Assembly (NCBI GenBank): GCA_005887895.1
Contig: VBPC01000286.1
Coordinates: 1 to 39,426 of the forward strand
Origin: Candidatus Rokuibacteriota bacterium
Lineage (GTDB): Bacteria > Methylomirabilota > Methylomirabilia > Rokubacteriales > CSP1-6
Length of the DNA stretch: 39,426 bases
Reading direction: 5' to 3'
Shown: positions 8,198-18,175 of the stretch, piece after piece
How the letters are laid out: each line of letters starts with the position of its first letter
Position numbering within the stretch: the first letter of the stretch is position 1
Made by a program: the position numbers and the translations under genes
Notes under the pieces: model-generated
Databases searched by the model: none
Told to the model about the DNA's origin: nothing
What the model saw: only the letters and a program-made list of their open reading frames with translations

Positions 8198-8931
8198 CGC
8201 ACCATCCTTTCGCCCCAGAAGAGTCCGGCGGCGCCTCCTGCTGCAAGGAAGGGACCAAACGGGATCGGGTCTTTGCGCTTGCGCACTCCCGAGCCCATGA
8301 GGACTGCGGCGAGGATACCGCCCGCGATCGCCGCCGCAAAGAGGCTAAAAAGCAATACCTTCCAGCCGAGAAAGGCGCCAAGCATGGCGGCCAGCTTCGG
8401 ATCGCCCATGCCCATGGCTTCCTGCCCTTCCCACCACGAGCCGACGACCACGATGACCATCAATGCCCCGGCGCCGACGACGATTCCGAGGAGCGACTCC
8501 TGCCATGACACCCGTCGGGTCGCCAGATTGGCAAGAAAGCCTGCCAGAATGCCAGGCAGCGAGATGGCGTCGGGGATGATGTAGCGCTCGAGATCGATCA
8601 TGGTGATGGCCAGCAGCGCGGCCAGCAGTGCGGCTGCCACCACGCCGTCGAGCGTCGGCCCAAAGACGACAGCGGCGGCGCCGAACAGCGCGCCGGTCAC
8701 CGCCTCCACGAGAGGATAGCGCCACGGGATCGGCATCGTGCACGCCCGGCAACGGCCGCGGAGCGCGACGAACGACAGCAGGGGGACGTTGTCATGCCAG
8801 GCGATCGCGGCCCCGCATCCGGGGCAGGCCGAGCCCGGCCGCACCAGGCTGCGCCCTTCGGGCAGCCGCGCGATCACGACGTTCAGGAAGCTGCCGATCA
8901 CGAGCCCGACGACGACGAAGATCCCGATCAT
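8167..8931 (-). CDS. pilD: Prepilin peptidase / N-methyltransferase PilD
   Basis: PilD cleaves prepilin leaders and methylates the new N-terminus at the cytoplasmic membrane. The 254-residue protein has the N-terminal domain with four zinc-site cysteines (Cys36, Cys39, Cys61, Cys64 in CPGC and CRAC) and multiple membrane helices. Its catalytic aspartates are Asp113 or the adjacent acidic motif DLERYIIPD, and Asp177 in GMGDPKL. It overlaps fimT and lies downstream of the major-type pilin, separated from it by a strong hairpin. Confidence 0.96.
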   Translation of the reverse strand: MIGIFVVVGLVIGSFLNVVIARLPEGRSLVRPGSACPGCGAAIAWHDNVPLLSFVALRGRCRACTMPIPWRYPLVEAVTGALFGAAAVVFGPTLDGVVAAALLAALLAITMIDLERYIIPDAISLPGILAGFLANLATRRVSWQESLLGIVVGAGALMVIVVVGSWWEGQEAMGMGDPKLAAMLGAFLGWKVLLFSLFAAAIAGGILAAVLMGSGVRKRKDPIPFGPFLAAGGAAGLFWGERMVRWYLNAFGGS

Positions 8932-8959
8932 CTGGCCACGCTCCTCACGCGGACACGAT

Positions 8960-8987
8960 CCCGGCGGCCGGAAGTCCGGCCGCCGGG
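8960..8987 (-). terminator. Strong hairpin between the pilin gene and pilD
   Basis: A perfect 12-bp stem (CCCGGCGGCCGG / CCGGCCGCCGGG) with an AAGT loop follows the pilin stop codon (9016) and precedes pilD. There is no U-tract, so it may be a partial terminator or an RNA 3'-end stabiliser that raises pilin mRNA over the downstream genes. Confidence 0.6.
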
Positions 8988-9015
8988 AGTGCAGCGTCGA
9001 AACCGAGCGTGCCCG

Positions 9016-9486
9016 TCACGGGCAGGTGGCGCCGCCGTTGCTGTCCGCGGCCGTGCTGTCGCCGCTGCCGCAGAGCACGAACGTACCCGTCGCGCTGCTC
9101 GAGTACTTGTAGCTCGTCCCGCTGCCCGTCCAGCCGGCCGGAAGTGTCGGCAAGCTGTTCAGGAATGGACCGCCGACCTGGTTCTGCGCGTTGGTCTGCT
9201 GCGTGAGCAGCACGGTCGGCAGCGCGCCCGACTGGTTCGTGGTGCTCGGGCAGTTCGTGGCGGACGAGCCGTTGTCCGGCAGGCCGCCGCAGAGCGCGGA
9301 GTAGATGCTGACGGCCGAGGCGATGGCCCGCGTGTCGGCCTGCGCCTTGGCGATGCGCGCCCGCGCCTGCACGTTGGCGTAGAGCGGGACGGCGATGGCG
9401 GCCAGGATGCCGATGATCGCCACGACGATGAGCAGCTCGATCAGCGTGAAACCGCGCTGACCCTTCGACGGGAACAGTGTCCGCAT
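9016..9486 (-). CDS. pilA: Type IV major-type pilin (PilA/PilE-like)
   Basis: This encodes a 156-residue prepilin: leader MRTLFPSKGQRG, cleavage after Gly12, and mature FTLIELLIVVAIIGILAAIAV with the conserved Glu5. The helix continues into YANVQARARIAKAQADTRAI, a pattern shared with GspG-like and short T4 pilins. The small Ser/Thr/Gly-rich head contains Cys residues near the C-terminus (FVLCGSGDSTA and GATCP) that could form the D-region disulfide. It has its own sigma-54 promoter and is followed by a hairpin, consistent with being the abundant pilin. Of the four pilins here it is the best candidate for the fibre subunit. Confidence 0.9.
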   Translation of the reverse strand: MRTLFPSKGQRGFTLIELLIVVAIIGILAAIAVPLYANVQARARIAKAQADTRAIASAVSIYSALCGGLPDNGSSATNCPSTTNQSGALPTVLLTQQTNAQNQVGGPFLNSLPTLPAGWTGSGTSYKYSSSATGTFVLCGSGDSTAADSNGGATCP

Positions 9487-9539
9487 GACGACGACCCCTC
9501 TGGAGCCAATATGTGACTGCGTGCGTCTGATGGGCGAAG

Positions 9540-9555
9540 TGCAGGCTCGGTGCCA
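9540..9555 (-). promoter_or_regulatory. Sigma-54 promoter of the pilin gene
   Basis: On the minus strand the sequence TGGCACCGAGCCTGCA matches the -24/-12 consensus TGGCAC-N5-TTGC closely: all six bases of TGGCAC and GG-N10-GC spacing. It ends 54 bp upstream of the pilin ATG. PilS-PilR control of pilA through sigma-54 is established in Pseudomonas and Myxococcus. Confidence 0.8.
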
Positions 9556-9652
9556 GACGGCGCGCAGCGCTGCCGATCCGAGAAGTCGAGGACTTATAGC
9601 GCATGCTCTACTCGACCGGCAGCGCGCCGACTGACGTTGCCGGGCACCATTT

Positions 9653-9669
9653 CTGACGAGAATTGTCAG
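9653..9669. promoter_or_regulatory. Inverted repeat, candidate PilR site
   Basis: CTGAC-N7-GTCAG is a perfect 5-bp inverted repeat about 100 bp upstream of the pilin sigma-54 promoter, the usual distance for an enhancer-binding activator. It also lies 14 bp past the pilR stop, so a weak terminator is the alternative. Confidence 0.4.
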
Positions 9670-9682
9670 TCGCGCCGGAACC

Positions 9683-11051
<1,369 letters not shown>

Positions 11052-11059
<8 letters not shown>

Positions 11060-12665
11060 CGGCGGCGGGCAGGGTGAGGGTGAAGGCGGTGCCGACGCCC
11101 GGCCGGCTCTGCACGTCGATCTCGCCGCCGTGATCCTGGACGACCCGGTGCACGAGGGCGAGGCCCAGCCCGCTGCCGCCCGGCTTGGTGGAGAAGAACG
11201 GCTCGAAGATGTGCCCGAGATCGCTGACCGGGATGCCCTCGCCGGTGTCGGCGATCCGCAGCAGGAGCTGCTCGCTCACCCGCGCGATCGACACCCGCAG
11301 CTCGCCGCCGTCCGGCATCGCCTGCAGCGCATTGAGGGCGAGGTTCCACACGGCCTGGCGGAACTGCTGGCGGTCGACGCTCCACACGAGCGAGGGCGCG
11401 AATTCCCGCACGATCTTCAGCGTCCCCGGCGCCGCCCGGTGCTCGAGGAGCAGCAGGACCTCGTCGAGGATCTCGGCGACGTTGACCGGCGCGCGACTGA
11501 TCGGGACAGGCCGCGCGTACTCCAGGAAGTCTCGGATGAGGCCGTTCAGCCGCTCGGCTTCCTTGAGCACGATCTGGGCCAGGCGCTCCCGCGTCTCGCC
11601 GGCCAGTGCGCCGGCGGCCAGGACCTCGACGGCTCCCGACAGCGACGCCAGCGGATTGCGGATCTCGTGCGCGATGTTGGCGGCCATCCGTCCCAGCGAC
11701 GCCAGTCGATCGGCCGCGCGCATGCGGGCCTCCATGGCGCGAATGGCGGAGAGATCCTCGCAGGCGGCGATCACACCGATGCGGCGGCCGTCGCCGGCCC
11801 GCAGGGCCGAGAACGTCATGCGCACGGGCACCTCGTCGCCGGCCCGGCGCAGCGTGACCTCGCGCCAGGCCGATCGGCGCTCGGCGGATTCGATCTCGGC
11901 CTCGATGGTGGTCAGCGACACCTCGTGACCGAACACGCTCCACGGGCGCCCCACCGCCGCCTCGGCATTGATCCCGGTGATCTGCTCGGCGGCGCGGTTC
12001 AGCGCGGTGACCCGGTGGTCGCGATCGACGGCGATGAGGCCGGTGCCCACCGACTGAAAGACGAGATCGGTGAAGGCCTCGAGGTCCTTGAGGTCGGCCT
12101 GCTTCGTCTCGAGCTCCTCGCGGGTCGACCGAAAGCGCTCGGCGAGGCCGCCGGCGACGATGGCCACGATCAGGAACGTGCCCGCGTTGAGGAAGATCGT
12201 GATGACCTCGAGGGCGGTGCTTTCCTTGGGCGCCTCGAAGAAGGCCGTCATCGGGAAGACCGTGCGCCCGAACACGAGCCCGGTGTACATCGCGCTGCCG
12301 GCGGCGGCGATCGTCAGTCCGCCGGTGCGCGACAGCAGCAGGCAGGCGGCGGTGACCGACAGGACGTAGAGGAAGGGGAAGATGGAGCGCGGCCCGCCGG
12401 TGGCGGCGACCACGGCGGTCACCAGCGCGGTGTCGAGCAGACAGATCAGCCAGGCGATCCGGACCGGCTTGGCGACCGGCGTGAACATGGCGAGGGCGCC
12501 GGACGTCACGACCACGGCGAGCAGGGACAGCGCCAGGATGCTGCGGTTGGCGCCGGGCATGAGCTCCTCGGGGAGCATGGGCCCGAGCGTCAGCAGCAGC
12601 GCGGCCACGCCCAGCCGCGCCAGGCCGAAACCGCGCAGCAGCCTATTCGAGTCGACGAGCTTCAT
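11052..12665 (-). CDS. pilS: Sensor histidine kinase PilS
   Basis: PilS senses pilin in the membrane and phosphorylates PilR. The 537-residue protein has about six membrane helices (residues 15-190), a PAS domain (about 205-310, FTDLVFQSVGTGLIAVDRDH), a HisKA domain with the H-box NIAHEIRNPLASLSG and a HATPase domain with NLALNALQAMPDGG, IADTGEGI and GGSGLGLALVHR. Length and order match PilS of the Pseudomonas/Myxococcus type. It lies between pilB-pilC and pilR. Confidence 0.94.
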
Positions 12666-12687
12666 TCACCGCCGTGTCCCTCGATCC

Positions 12688-15570
12688 CTACTTGATGAGC
12701 GTGACCATCTTGAAGATCGGCAGGTACATCGCGATGACGATGCCGCCGACCGACACGCCCAGGAAGACGATCATCATGGGCTCCAGCAGCGATGTGAGGG
12801 CCGCCACCGCGGCGTCGACCTCGTCGTCGTAGAAGTCGGCGATCTTGTTCAGCATCGCATCGAGCGCGCCGGTGTTCTCGCCGACCGAGATCATGTGCAC
12901 GACCATGGCCGGGAACACCGGCGTCGTCTTGAGCGGCTCGGCCAGGGTGCCGCCGGCGGTGACGTGCGTCCGGGCCGCCATGACGGCCTTCTCGACGACG
13001 CGGTTGCCGGAGGCGCGGGCGGTGATGAGCAGGCCCTCGAGGATCGGCACGCCCGAGGCGATCAGCGTGCCCAGCGTGCGGGTAAAGCGCGCCACGGCGA
13101 TCTTGCGGATCAGCATGCCGACGACCGGCACCTTCAGCATGAAGGTGTCGATCATCATGCTGCCGCTGTCGGTGTTGTAGTAGCGCTTGAGCGCGTAGAT
13201 GGCGCCGCCGATCGCCGCCAGCAGGACGATGATGTACTTGCGCGTCATGTCCGACATCCAGATGACGATCTTGGTCGGCAGCGGCAGCTCGGCGCCCATG
13301 TTCTTGAACATGTTGGCGAAGGTGGGCAGCACGAACACCATCATGAAGATGATGACCAGGCAGGCCACGCTGATGATCGTGACCGGGTACACCATGGCGC
13401 TCTTGACCTGCCCCTTGAGCTTGGCGGCCTTCTCGATGTACGTCGACAGCCGCTGGAGGCAGACGTCCAGCACGCCGCCGGACTCGCCGACGGCCAGCAT
13501 GTTGACGAAGAGGTTGTCGAACGTCTTGGGGTACTTCGCGAACGACTCGGCCAGGGTGGCGCCGCCCTGCACGTCGGCGGCGATGCGCGCCGTGACGTCG
13601 CGCAGGACCTTGGACTCGCTCTGCTCGGAGAGGATCTGCAGGCACTGCGCGATCGGCAGGCCGGCATCCACCATCGTGGAGAACTGCCGCGTGTAGATCG
13701 CCAGCTCCTTGGCCTTGACGGATCCGCCGAGCTTGGCCGCCGCGGCGGCGGCCGCGGCCGCCTTGCCCTTCTTCTCCTCGACCGCCGTCGCCACCACGCC
13801 CTTGGCCCGTAGCGCGGCCACCGCGGCCGGACGGTTGTCGGCCTCGATCTCGCCGTTGACTTCCTCGATCGTGGTGGTCCCCTCGAGGACCTTGACCAGG
13901 CCGCCTTGACGCAGCGTCTTCATGCCCTGGCTCTGCGCCAGCTCGCGGATCTCCGAGGTGGTGCCGTTCTTGAGGATCACGTTGCGCAGCTCCTCGGTGA
14001 CCGCCATCACCTCGTAGATCGCCACCCGGCCCTTCATGCCGGTGAAGTCACAAGTCTGACAGCCCTTGCCCTTGTAGAAGGTGACTTTTCCGCGGCCGTC
14101 CGGAACGTGGCCGTAGGGCACCAGATCGTCTTCGTGGCCCTCGAACGGCTCCCGGCAGTCCCGGCAGATGCGCCGCCCGAGGCGCTGGGCCAGGATGAGC
14201 AGCAAGGCCGAGGACAGCAGGAAGGGCTGCACGCCCATGTCGACCAGCCGCGCCACGGTGGACGGGCAGTCGTTGGTGTGGAGCGTGGTGAAGACCAGGT
14301 GGCCGGTGAGCGCGGCGCGGATGGAGATCTGGGCCGTCTCGAGATCGCGCGTCTCACCGACGAGGATGACGTCGGGGTCCTGGCGGAGGAAGGAGCGAAG
14401 CACCCCGGCGAACGTCCGACCGATGCTCTCGGCGATCTGGACCTGATTGACGCCTTTCAGGTTGTACTCGACCGGATCCTCGGCGGTCATGATGTTGTGC
14501 TCGGGAGAGTTGATCGTGGAGATCGCCGAGTACAGCGTCGTCGTCTTGCCGGAGCCGGTCGGCCCCGTGATGAGCACCATGCCGTAGGGCTGGTGGATGG
14601 CCGCGTTGAACTTCTCGTAACTCCAGGGATCGAAGCCGAGCTTGGTGAGATCGAGCTGCAGCGATTCCTTGTCGAGGATCCGGAGCACGGCCTTCTCGCC
14701 GAAGATCGTCGGGAGGACCGACACGCGGAAATCGATCTCCCGCGAGCCGTACCGGAGCTTGATGCGGCCGTCCTGTGGCAGCCGGCGCTCGGAGATGTCG
14801 AGATTCGACATGATCTTCAGGCGCGAGATGATCGCGGGCTCCAGCCGCTTGGGGGGCGAGAGCATCTCGTGCAGCACGCCGTCGATGCGGAACCGGATGC
14901 GGAACGTCTTCTCGTAGGGCTCCCAGTGCAGGTCGGAGGCGCCCTTGCGGATGGCGTCCACCAGGACCATGTTCACCAGCTTGACGACCGGCGCCTCGTC
15001 GGCCGACTCCTTCAGCTCGAAGACGTCGACCTGGCCGGCCTGGTCTTCGCCCAGGATCTCCACGCTGCTGGGCTCGCCGGTGATCTCCGACATCATCTCG
15101 GACATCGAGGCCGTCTGCGTCGCGTCGTAGTTCTTGTCGAGGGCGCGCCGGATCGCCGCCTGCGGGGCGACCACCGGCAGGATCTGTAGATTCGTCATGA
15201 AGGCGACGTCGTCGAGGGCGAACACGTTGGTGGGATCCGCCATCGCCAGCGTCAGCGTGCCGCCGATGCGCTTGACGGGCAGGACCTCGTACTTCTTCGC
15301 GATGTGGGCCGGCACCAGCCGCAGCGTCTCGGCGTCGATGTCGAGGTTGCCGAGGGTGATGGACGGGATGCCGTACTGGCGGGAGAGGAAGCCGATCAGC
15401 TGCTCCTCGGTGATGAACCCGAGGCTCACCAGGATGGTGCCCAGCTTGTCGGTCTTGCCCTTCTGCTCGGTGAGGGCCTGGCGCAGCTGCCCGTCGGTGA
15501 TCAGGCCCTCGACGACGAGAAGATCGCCGAGGCGGCGGAGCATTTGCTGGCCGAGCTTCACTTGCGCCAT
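12688..15570 (-). CDS. pilB-pilC: PilB-PilC fusion: pilus extension ATPase joined to platform protein
   Basis: One uninterrupted frame of 960 residues. Residues 1-570 are PilB: T2SS-E N-terminal domains, Walker A GPTGSGKTTT near 335, Walker B (PDVILVGETRD), His box (HLVFTTLHTND) and a four-Cys zinc motif (CRDC and CQTC). From about 571 it is PilC: EIEADNRPAAVAALRAKG, a nine-Ala tract, then two T2SS-F domains with membrane helices (IISVACLVIIFMMVFVLPTF). At the joint, PilB lacks its last few residues after TTIEEV, and PilC lacks its first 15-18. In related loci pilT normally lies between the two, so the retraction ATPase seems to have been lost with the joint (bases about 13845-13875). Whether one polypeptide could work both as cytoplasmic hexamer and membrane platform is unclear; deletion in the genome or in the assembly are both possible. 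Confidence 0.9.
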   Translation of the reverse strand: MAQVKLGQQMLRRLGDLLVVEGLITDGQLRQALTEQKGKTDKLGTILVSLGFITEEQLIGFLSRQYGIPSITLGNLDIDAETLRLVPAHIAKKYEVLPVKRIGGTLTLAMADPTNVFALDDVAFMTNLQILPVVAPQAAIRRALDKNYDATQTASMSEMMSEITGEPSSVEILGEDQAGQVDVFELKESADEAPVVKLVNMVLVDAIRKGASDLHWEPYEKTFRIRFRIDGVLHEMLSPPKRLEPAIISRLKIMSNLDISERRLPQDGRIKLRYGSREIDFRVSVLPTIFGEKAVLRILDKESLQLDLTKLGFDPWSYEKFNAAIHQPYGMVLITGPTGSGKTTTLYSAISTINSPEHNIMTAEDPVEYNLKGVNQVQIAESIGRTFAGVLRSFLRQDPDVILVGETRDLETAQISIRAALTGHLVFTTLHTNDCPSTVARLVDMGVQPFLLSSALLLILAQRLGRRICRDCREPFEGHEDDLVPYGHVPDGRGKVTFYKGKGCQTCDFTGMKGRVAIYEVMAVTEELRNVILKNGTTSEIRELAQSQGMKTLRQGGLVKVLEGTTTIEEVNGEIEADNRPAAVAALRAKGVVATAVEEKKGKAAAAAAAAAKLGGSVKAKELAIYTRQFSTMVDAGLPIAQCLQILSEQSESKVLRDVTARIAADVQGGATLAESFAKYPKTFDNLFVNMLAVGESGGVLDVCLQRLSTYIEKAAKLKGQVKSAMVYPVTIISVACLVIIFMMVFVLPTFANMFKNMGAELPLPTKIVIWMSDMTRKYIIVLLAAIGGAIYALKRYYNTDSGSMMIDTFMLKVPVVGMLIRKIAVARFTRTLGTLIASGVPILEGLLITARASGNRVVEKAVMAARTHVTAGGTLAEPLKTTPVFPAMVVHMISVGENTGALDAMLNKIADFYDDEVDAAVAALTSLLEPMMIVFLGVSVGGIVIAMYLPIFKMVTLIK

Positions 15571-15579
15571 CGCGAACTA

Positions 15580-16116
15580 TTACTGTAGCGCACCCAGCCG
15601 CTTCAACGTATCGCTAAAGGCGCGAAAGGCCTCGTCTTGATAGAGCACGAAAACCACTCGTTTCAGCGTTGTTTTCCCGGCCTTGAGGTGCGCCACCACG
15701 GCCGTCACCATGGCCTCGGCGGCGGCCGCGGGCGCCACCCGGCCGACCCCCGTTCCGAGGGCCGGCAAGGCGATCGAGGTCAGCCGGTGCTTGTCGGCGA
15801 TGGCGAGAACCGATCGCGTCGTCCGCCCGACTGTTTCCGGATCAGTTTTCAGGTCCGGCCCCATCGCGACCGCGTGGATCACGTGGGTGGCGGCCAGGTT
15901 GCCGCCCGGCGTCAGAACCGCCTCGCCGACCTCGATCGGACCCTGCCGCGTCGCCTCTTCCTCGATCAGGACGCCGCCCTTGCGCTTGATGGCGGCGGCG
16001 ACGCCGGTACCCATGACCAGCGTGGAGTTGGCGGCGTTGATGATCGCGTCGACGTCCCAGTCCGTGATGTCGCCGCGCTCGACGGCGACCGACGCGGAGC
16101 CGACTTTGACTTTCAC
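15580..16116 (-). CDS. Macro-domain protein (ADP-ribose / O-acetyl-ADP-ribose binding)
   Basis: A single-domain macro protein of 178 residues, probably removing or binding ADP-ribose derivatives. The N-terminal GDITDWDVDAIINAANSTL carries the conserved Asn pair of the binding pocket; VMGTGVAAAIKRKGG is the first loop and ALPALGTGVGRVAPAAAAEAM the phosphate loop. It resembles the MacroD/YmdB group. The GTG start overlaps mazG by four bases, so both are probably housecleaning genes cotranscribed upstream of pilB, with no known pilus role. Confidence 0.9.
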   Translation of the reverse strand: MKVKVGSASVAVERGDITDWDVDAIINAANSTLVMGTGVAAAIKRKGGVLIEEEATRQGPIEVGEAVLTPGGNLAATHVIHAVAMGPDLKTDPETVGRTTRSVLAIADKHRLTSIALPALGTGVGRVAPAAAAEAMVTAVVAHLKAGKTTLKRVVFVLYQDEAFRAFSDTLKRLGALQ

Positions 16117-16913
16117 CGCGTCCGCTCCTGCGCCTTGACCGCTTCCCAGGACCGCTCCAGCTCTTCCGGCGACACGCTGCCGACCGAGGTCCCCCGCGCG
16201 TTCAGATCGGCCTCCATGGTGGTGAATCGGCGTCGGAACTTCTCGATGGCCCGCTGCAGGACGTCCTCGGCGTCGAGGGACGACAGGCGGGCGACGTTGA
16301 CGAGCGAGAACAGGACGTCACCGAGCTCCTCGGTGAGGCGGGCGCTGTCGCCGGACGCGAGCGCGGCGGAGGTCTCGCGGACCTCCTCCTCGACCTTCGT
16401 CCAGGCCGCCCGCGCGTCGGGCCAGTCGAAGTTCACGCGGGCGGCCTTGCTCTGCATCCGCTGGGCGCGGACGAGCGCCGGCAACGCGCGGGGCACGCCG
16501 TCGATCACCGAGCGCGGTCGTCCCTGCGCCTGCGCCTCGCGTTGCTTGATCGCTTCCCACTGCGCGAGCGCTTGCCCCGGCGTGTCCACGGTGGCGTCGC
16601 CGAAGACGTGCGGGTGGCGACCGACCATCTTGTCGGCGAGTCGCTCGAGCAGATCGGCCATCGTGAACTCGCCGCGTTCGGCGGCGATCTCCGCGTGGAA
16701 GACGACCTGAAAGAGGAGGTCCCCGAGCTCCTCGCGCAGCGACTCCAGGCCGCCCGCCTCGATCGCCTCCAGCACCTCGTAGGCTTCCTCGATGAGGTAG
16801 GGCTTGAGAGACGTCCGTGTCTGCTCTCGATCCCACGGACATCCGTTCGGCCCACGCAGGCGGTGCATGATGTCCAGGAGCCGCTCGAAGAGAGCACCGG
16901 GGGACTGGGTCAT
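16113..16913 (-). CDS. mazG: Nucleoside triphosphate pyrophosphohydrolase MazG
   Basis: MazG hydrolyses (d)NTPs to monophosphates and pyrophosphate, clearing abnormal nucleotides. The 266-residue protein has two MazG repeats. The first begins LRGPNGCPWDREQTRTSLKP with acidic metal-binding segments EEAYEVLEAIE and EELGDLLFQVVFHAEIA. The second has KVEEEVRETSAAL and EELGDVLFSLVNVARL. The family linker HPHVFGDATVDTPGQALAQWE is present. It is the first gene of the minus-strand run and is divergent from the DUF1844 gene (65-bp gap). Confidence 0.95.
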   Translation of the reverse strand: MTQSPGALFERLLDIMHRLRGPNGCPWDREQTRTSLKPYLIEEAYEVLEAIEAGGLESLREELGDLLFQVVFHAEIAAERGEFTMADLLERLADKMVGRHPHVFGDATVDTPGQALAQWEAIKQREAQAQGRPRSVIDGVPRALPALVRAQRMQSKAARVNFDWPDARAAWTKVEEEVRETSAALASGDSARLTEELGDVLFSLVNVARLSSLDAEDVLQRAIEKFRRRFTTMEADLNARGTSVGSVSPEELERSWEAVKAQERTR

Positions 16914-16978
16914 GTAGTACCTGGCGGTCGAGTGATTATACAGCAGGGGTTTGCGCGTGTGCTAGGCTCGCAGCCGTC

Positions 16979-17413
16979 ATGGCCGCCAGCGAGCCGGACG
17001 AGGGATTCAAGGTCACCGATCGACGGCGACGCGCCGACGACGATGCGCCGCCGCCCACGCGGCCTCCTCACGAGGCGCCGGCGCCGCCTCGGGGCGCGCG
17101 CGCGGAGCCGCCGCCGCGAGCGACCGCACCCCCGGCACCTCCGCGCGAGACGACCGGCGCGTCGGAGCGCAGCCTCGTCGGCCTCTTCATGATGCTCGGG
17201 AGCTCCGCGCTCATGGCGCTGGGCGAGACGGCCGATCCCATGACCGGCCAGCGCCAGCAAGACCTTCCCGGCGCCGCCGATGTCATCGACGTGCTGCTCC
17301 TCCTGCGCGAAAAGACCGAGGGCCATCGCTCGGCCGAGGAGGCGCAGGTGCTCGACGAGCTGCTCTACGACCTTCAGCTGCGGTACGTGAACGCTACGAA
17401 GCGGTCCGGATGA
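16979..17413 (+). CDS. DUF1844 family protein
   Basis: A 144-residue protein of unknown biochemical role. Residues 1-60 are disordered, Pro/Arg/Ala-rich (VTDRRRRADDDAPPPTRPPH). Residues 63-140 form the DUF1844 helical domain: SLVGLFMMLGSSALMALGE, then DLPGAADVIDVLLLLREKTEG and EEAQVLDELLYDLQLRYV. The domain is widespread in bacteria such as Acidobacteria, Deltaproteobacteria and NC10/Rokubacteria. Its 3' end overlaps the convergent downstream gene by 20 bp. Confidence 0.85.
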   Translation: MAASEPDEGFKVTDRRRRADDDAPPPTRPPHEAPAPPRGARAEPPPRATAPPAPPRETTGASERSLVGLFMMLGSSALMALGETADPMTGQRQQDLPGAADVIDVLLLLREKTEGHRSAEEAQVLDELLYDLQLRYVNATKRSG

Positions 17414-18023
17414 CCACCCGCCCCGGCTCGACGCCGACGCTGTCGACATCCCGCGGCAGCGACCAGCGCAGGAGCCCGACCGCCGCCGGGTCGAGCAGCA
17501 GGCGCAACGCCGCCGCCGGCAGCCGCTGTCGGCCGACCGCGAAATCCTCCACGTCCAGACGCAGCTGACGCGCCGCGCGCTCGTCGACGCGCACGTGGGC
17601 GCCGACCCGTAGCCACACCGGACGCGCCCGCCAGCCTGGCGTCAGGACGCTGCCCAGCGCGGGGACGCCGGCGTCGTCGAGGAGCTGCTGCAGCGGCACG
17701 TGCGCGGTCAACTGCACGCGGTCGTCCCCGACGAGACGCGCGCTCGGTGCGCCGAGCCTCACGCCGCGTGCTTCGACGAGGTGCCGCGCCAGCAGCGCGT
17801 TCACCTCTGCCTCGGTCAGCGTCACGGTCGTGGCGGGGCGCCCTCGGCGCGCCAGATCGAAGAGCTTCTGCTGCGCCCGGGCTCCGTCGGCCGGGCTGGT
17901 GGCCGGCGGCTCCGGCCGATCCGGCCTGGCGAGGGCGCGGCTGGCGGCACCGATCGCTCCCCCGACCGCGAGCGCCGCCACCGCCAGCACGACGACCGAC
18001 GCCAGGCAACTCCTAGGCCTCAT
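17394..18023 (-). CDS. Membrane-anchored hypothetical protein
   Basis: I do not recognise this gene with certainty. It has an N-terminal membrane anchor or signal (CLASVVVLAVAALAVGGAIG) followed by an Arg/Ala-rich soluble domain. The motif VTLTEAEVNALLARHL resembles the start of YpmS/DUF2140-like extracytoplasmic domains, but the match is weak. ATG 18023 is preferred because AGGGTGG stands seven bases before it; GTG 18032 is the alternative. The gene is convergent with DUF1844 and divergent from the hsp20 promoter. High Arg and Leu content is as expected from GC-rich coding. Confidence 0.6.
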   Translation of the reverse strand: MRPRSCLASVVVLAVAALAVGGAIGAASRALARPDRPEPPATSPADGARAQQKLFDLARRGRPATTVTLTEAEVNALLARHLVEARGVRLGAPSARLVGDDRVQLTAHVPLQQLLDDAGVPALGSVLTPGWRARPVWLRVGAHVRVDERAARQLRLDVEDFAVGRQRLPAAALRLLLDPAAVGLLRWSLPRDVDSVGVEPGRVVIRTAS

Positions 18024-18083
18024 GGGCGCCACCCTATCACCGAGCCTGACAACACCTTGGGTTAGCAGAGATCACGCCGCTTC

Positions 18084-18104
18084 CTTGACAGCTTGGGACT
18101 CAGA
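18084..18104 (+). promoter_or_regulatory. HAIR-like operator for an HspR-type repressor
   Basis: CTTGACA-N7-ACTCAGA compares with the HAIR consensus CTTGAGT-N7-ACTCAAG at 10 of 14 arm positions and with the exact spacing. It covers the -35 element of the hsp20-dnaK promoter. An HspR-like gene is the fourth gene of the operon, so autoregulation is likely. Confidence 0.6.
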
Positions 18105-18113
18105 TGATATAAG
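18085..18113 (+). promoter_or_regulatory. Sigma-70-type promoter of the heat-shock operon
   Basis: A perfect TTGACA (18085-18090) is followed by a 17-bp spacer and TATAAG (18108-18113, 5 of 6). The expected start is near 18120, about 55 nt before the hsp20 ATG. The strong consensus fits a promoter held down by a repressor rather than one needing an alternative sigma factor. Confidence 0.75.
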
Positions 18114-18175
18114 ACTGATGTACTCAATAAGCCGGACCAGGGAGGCCGGCCGCGAAACCAAGGAGGGTCACGAAT

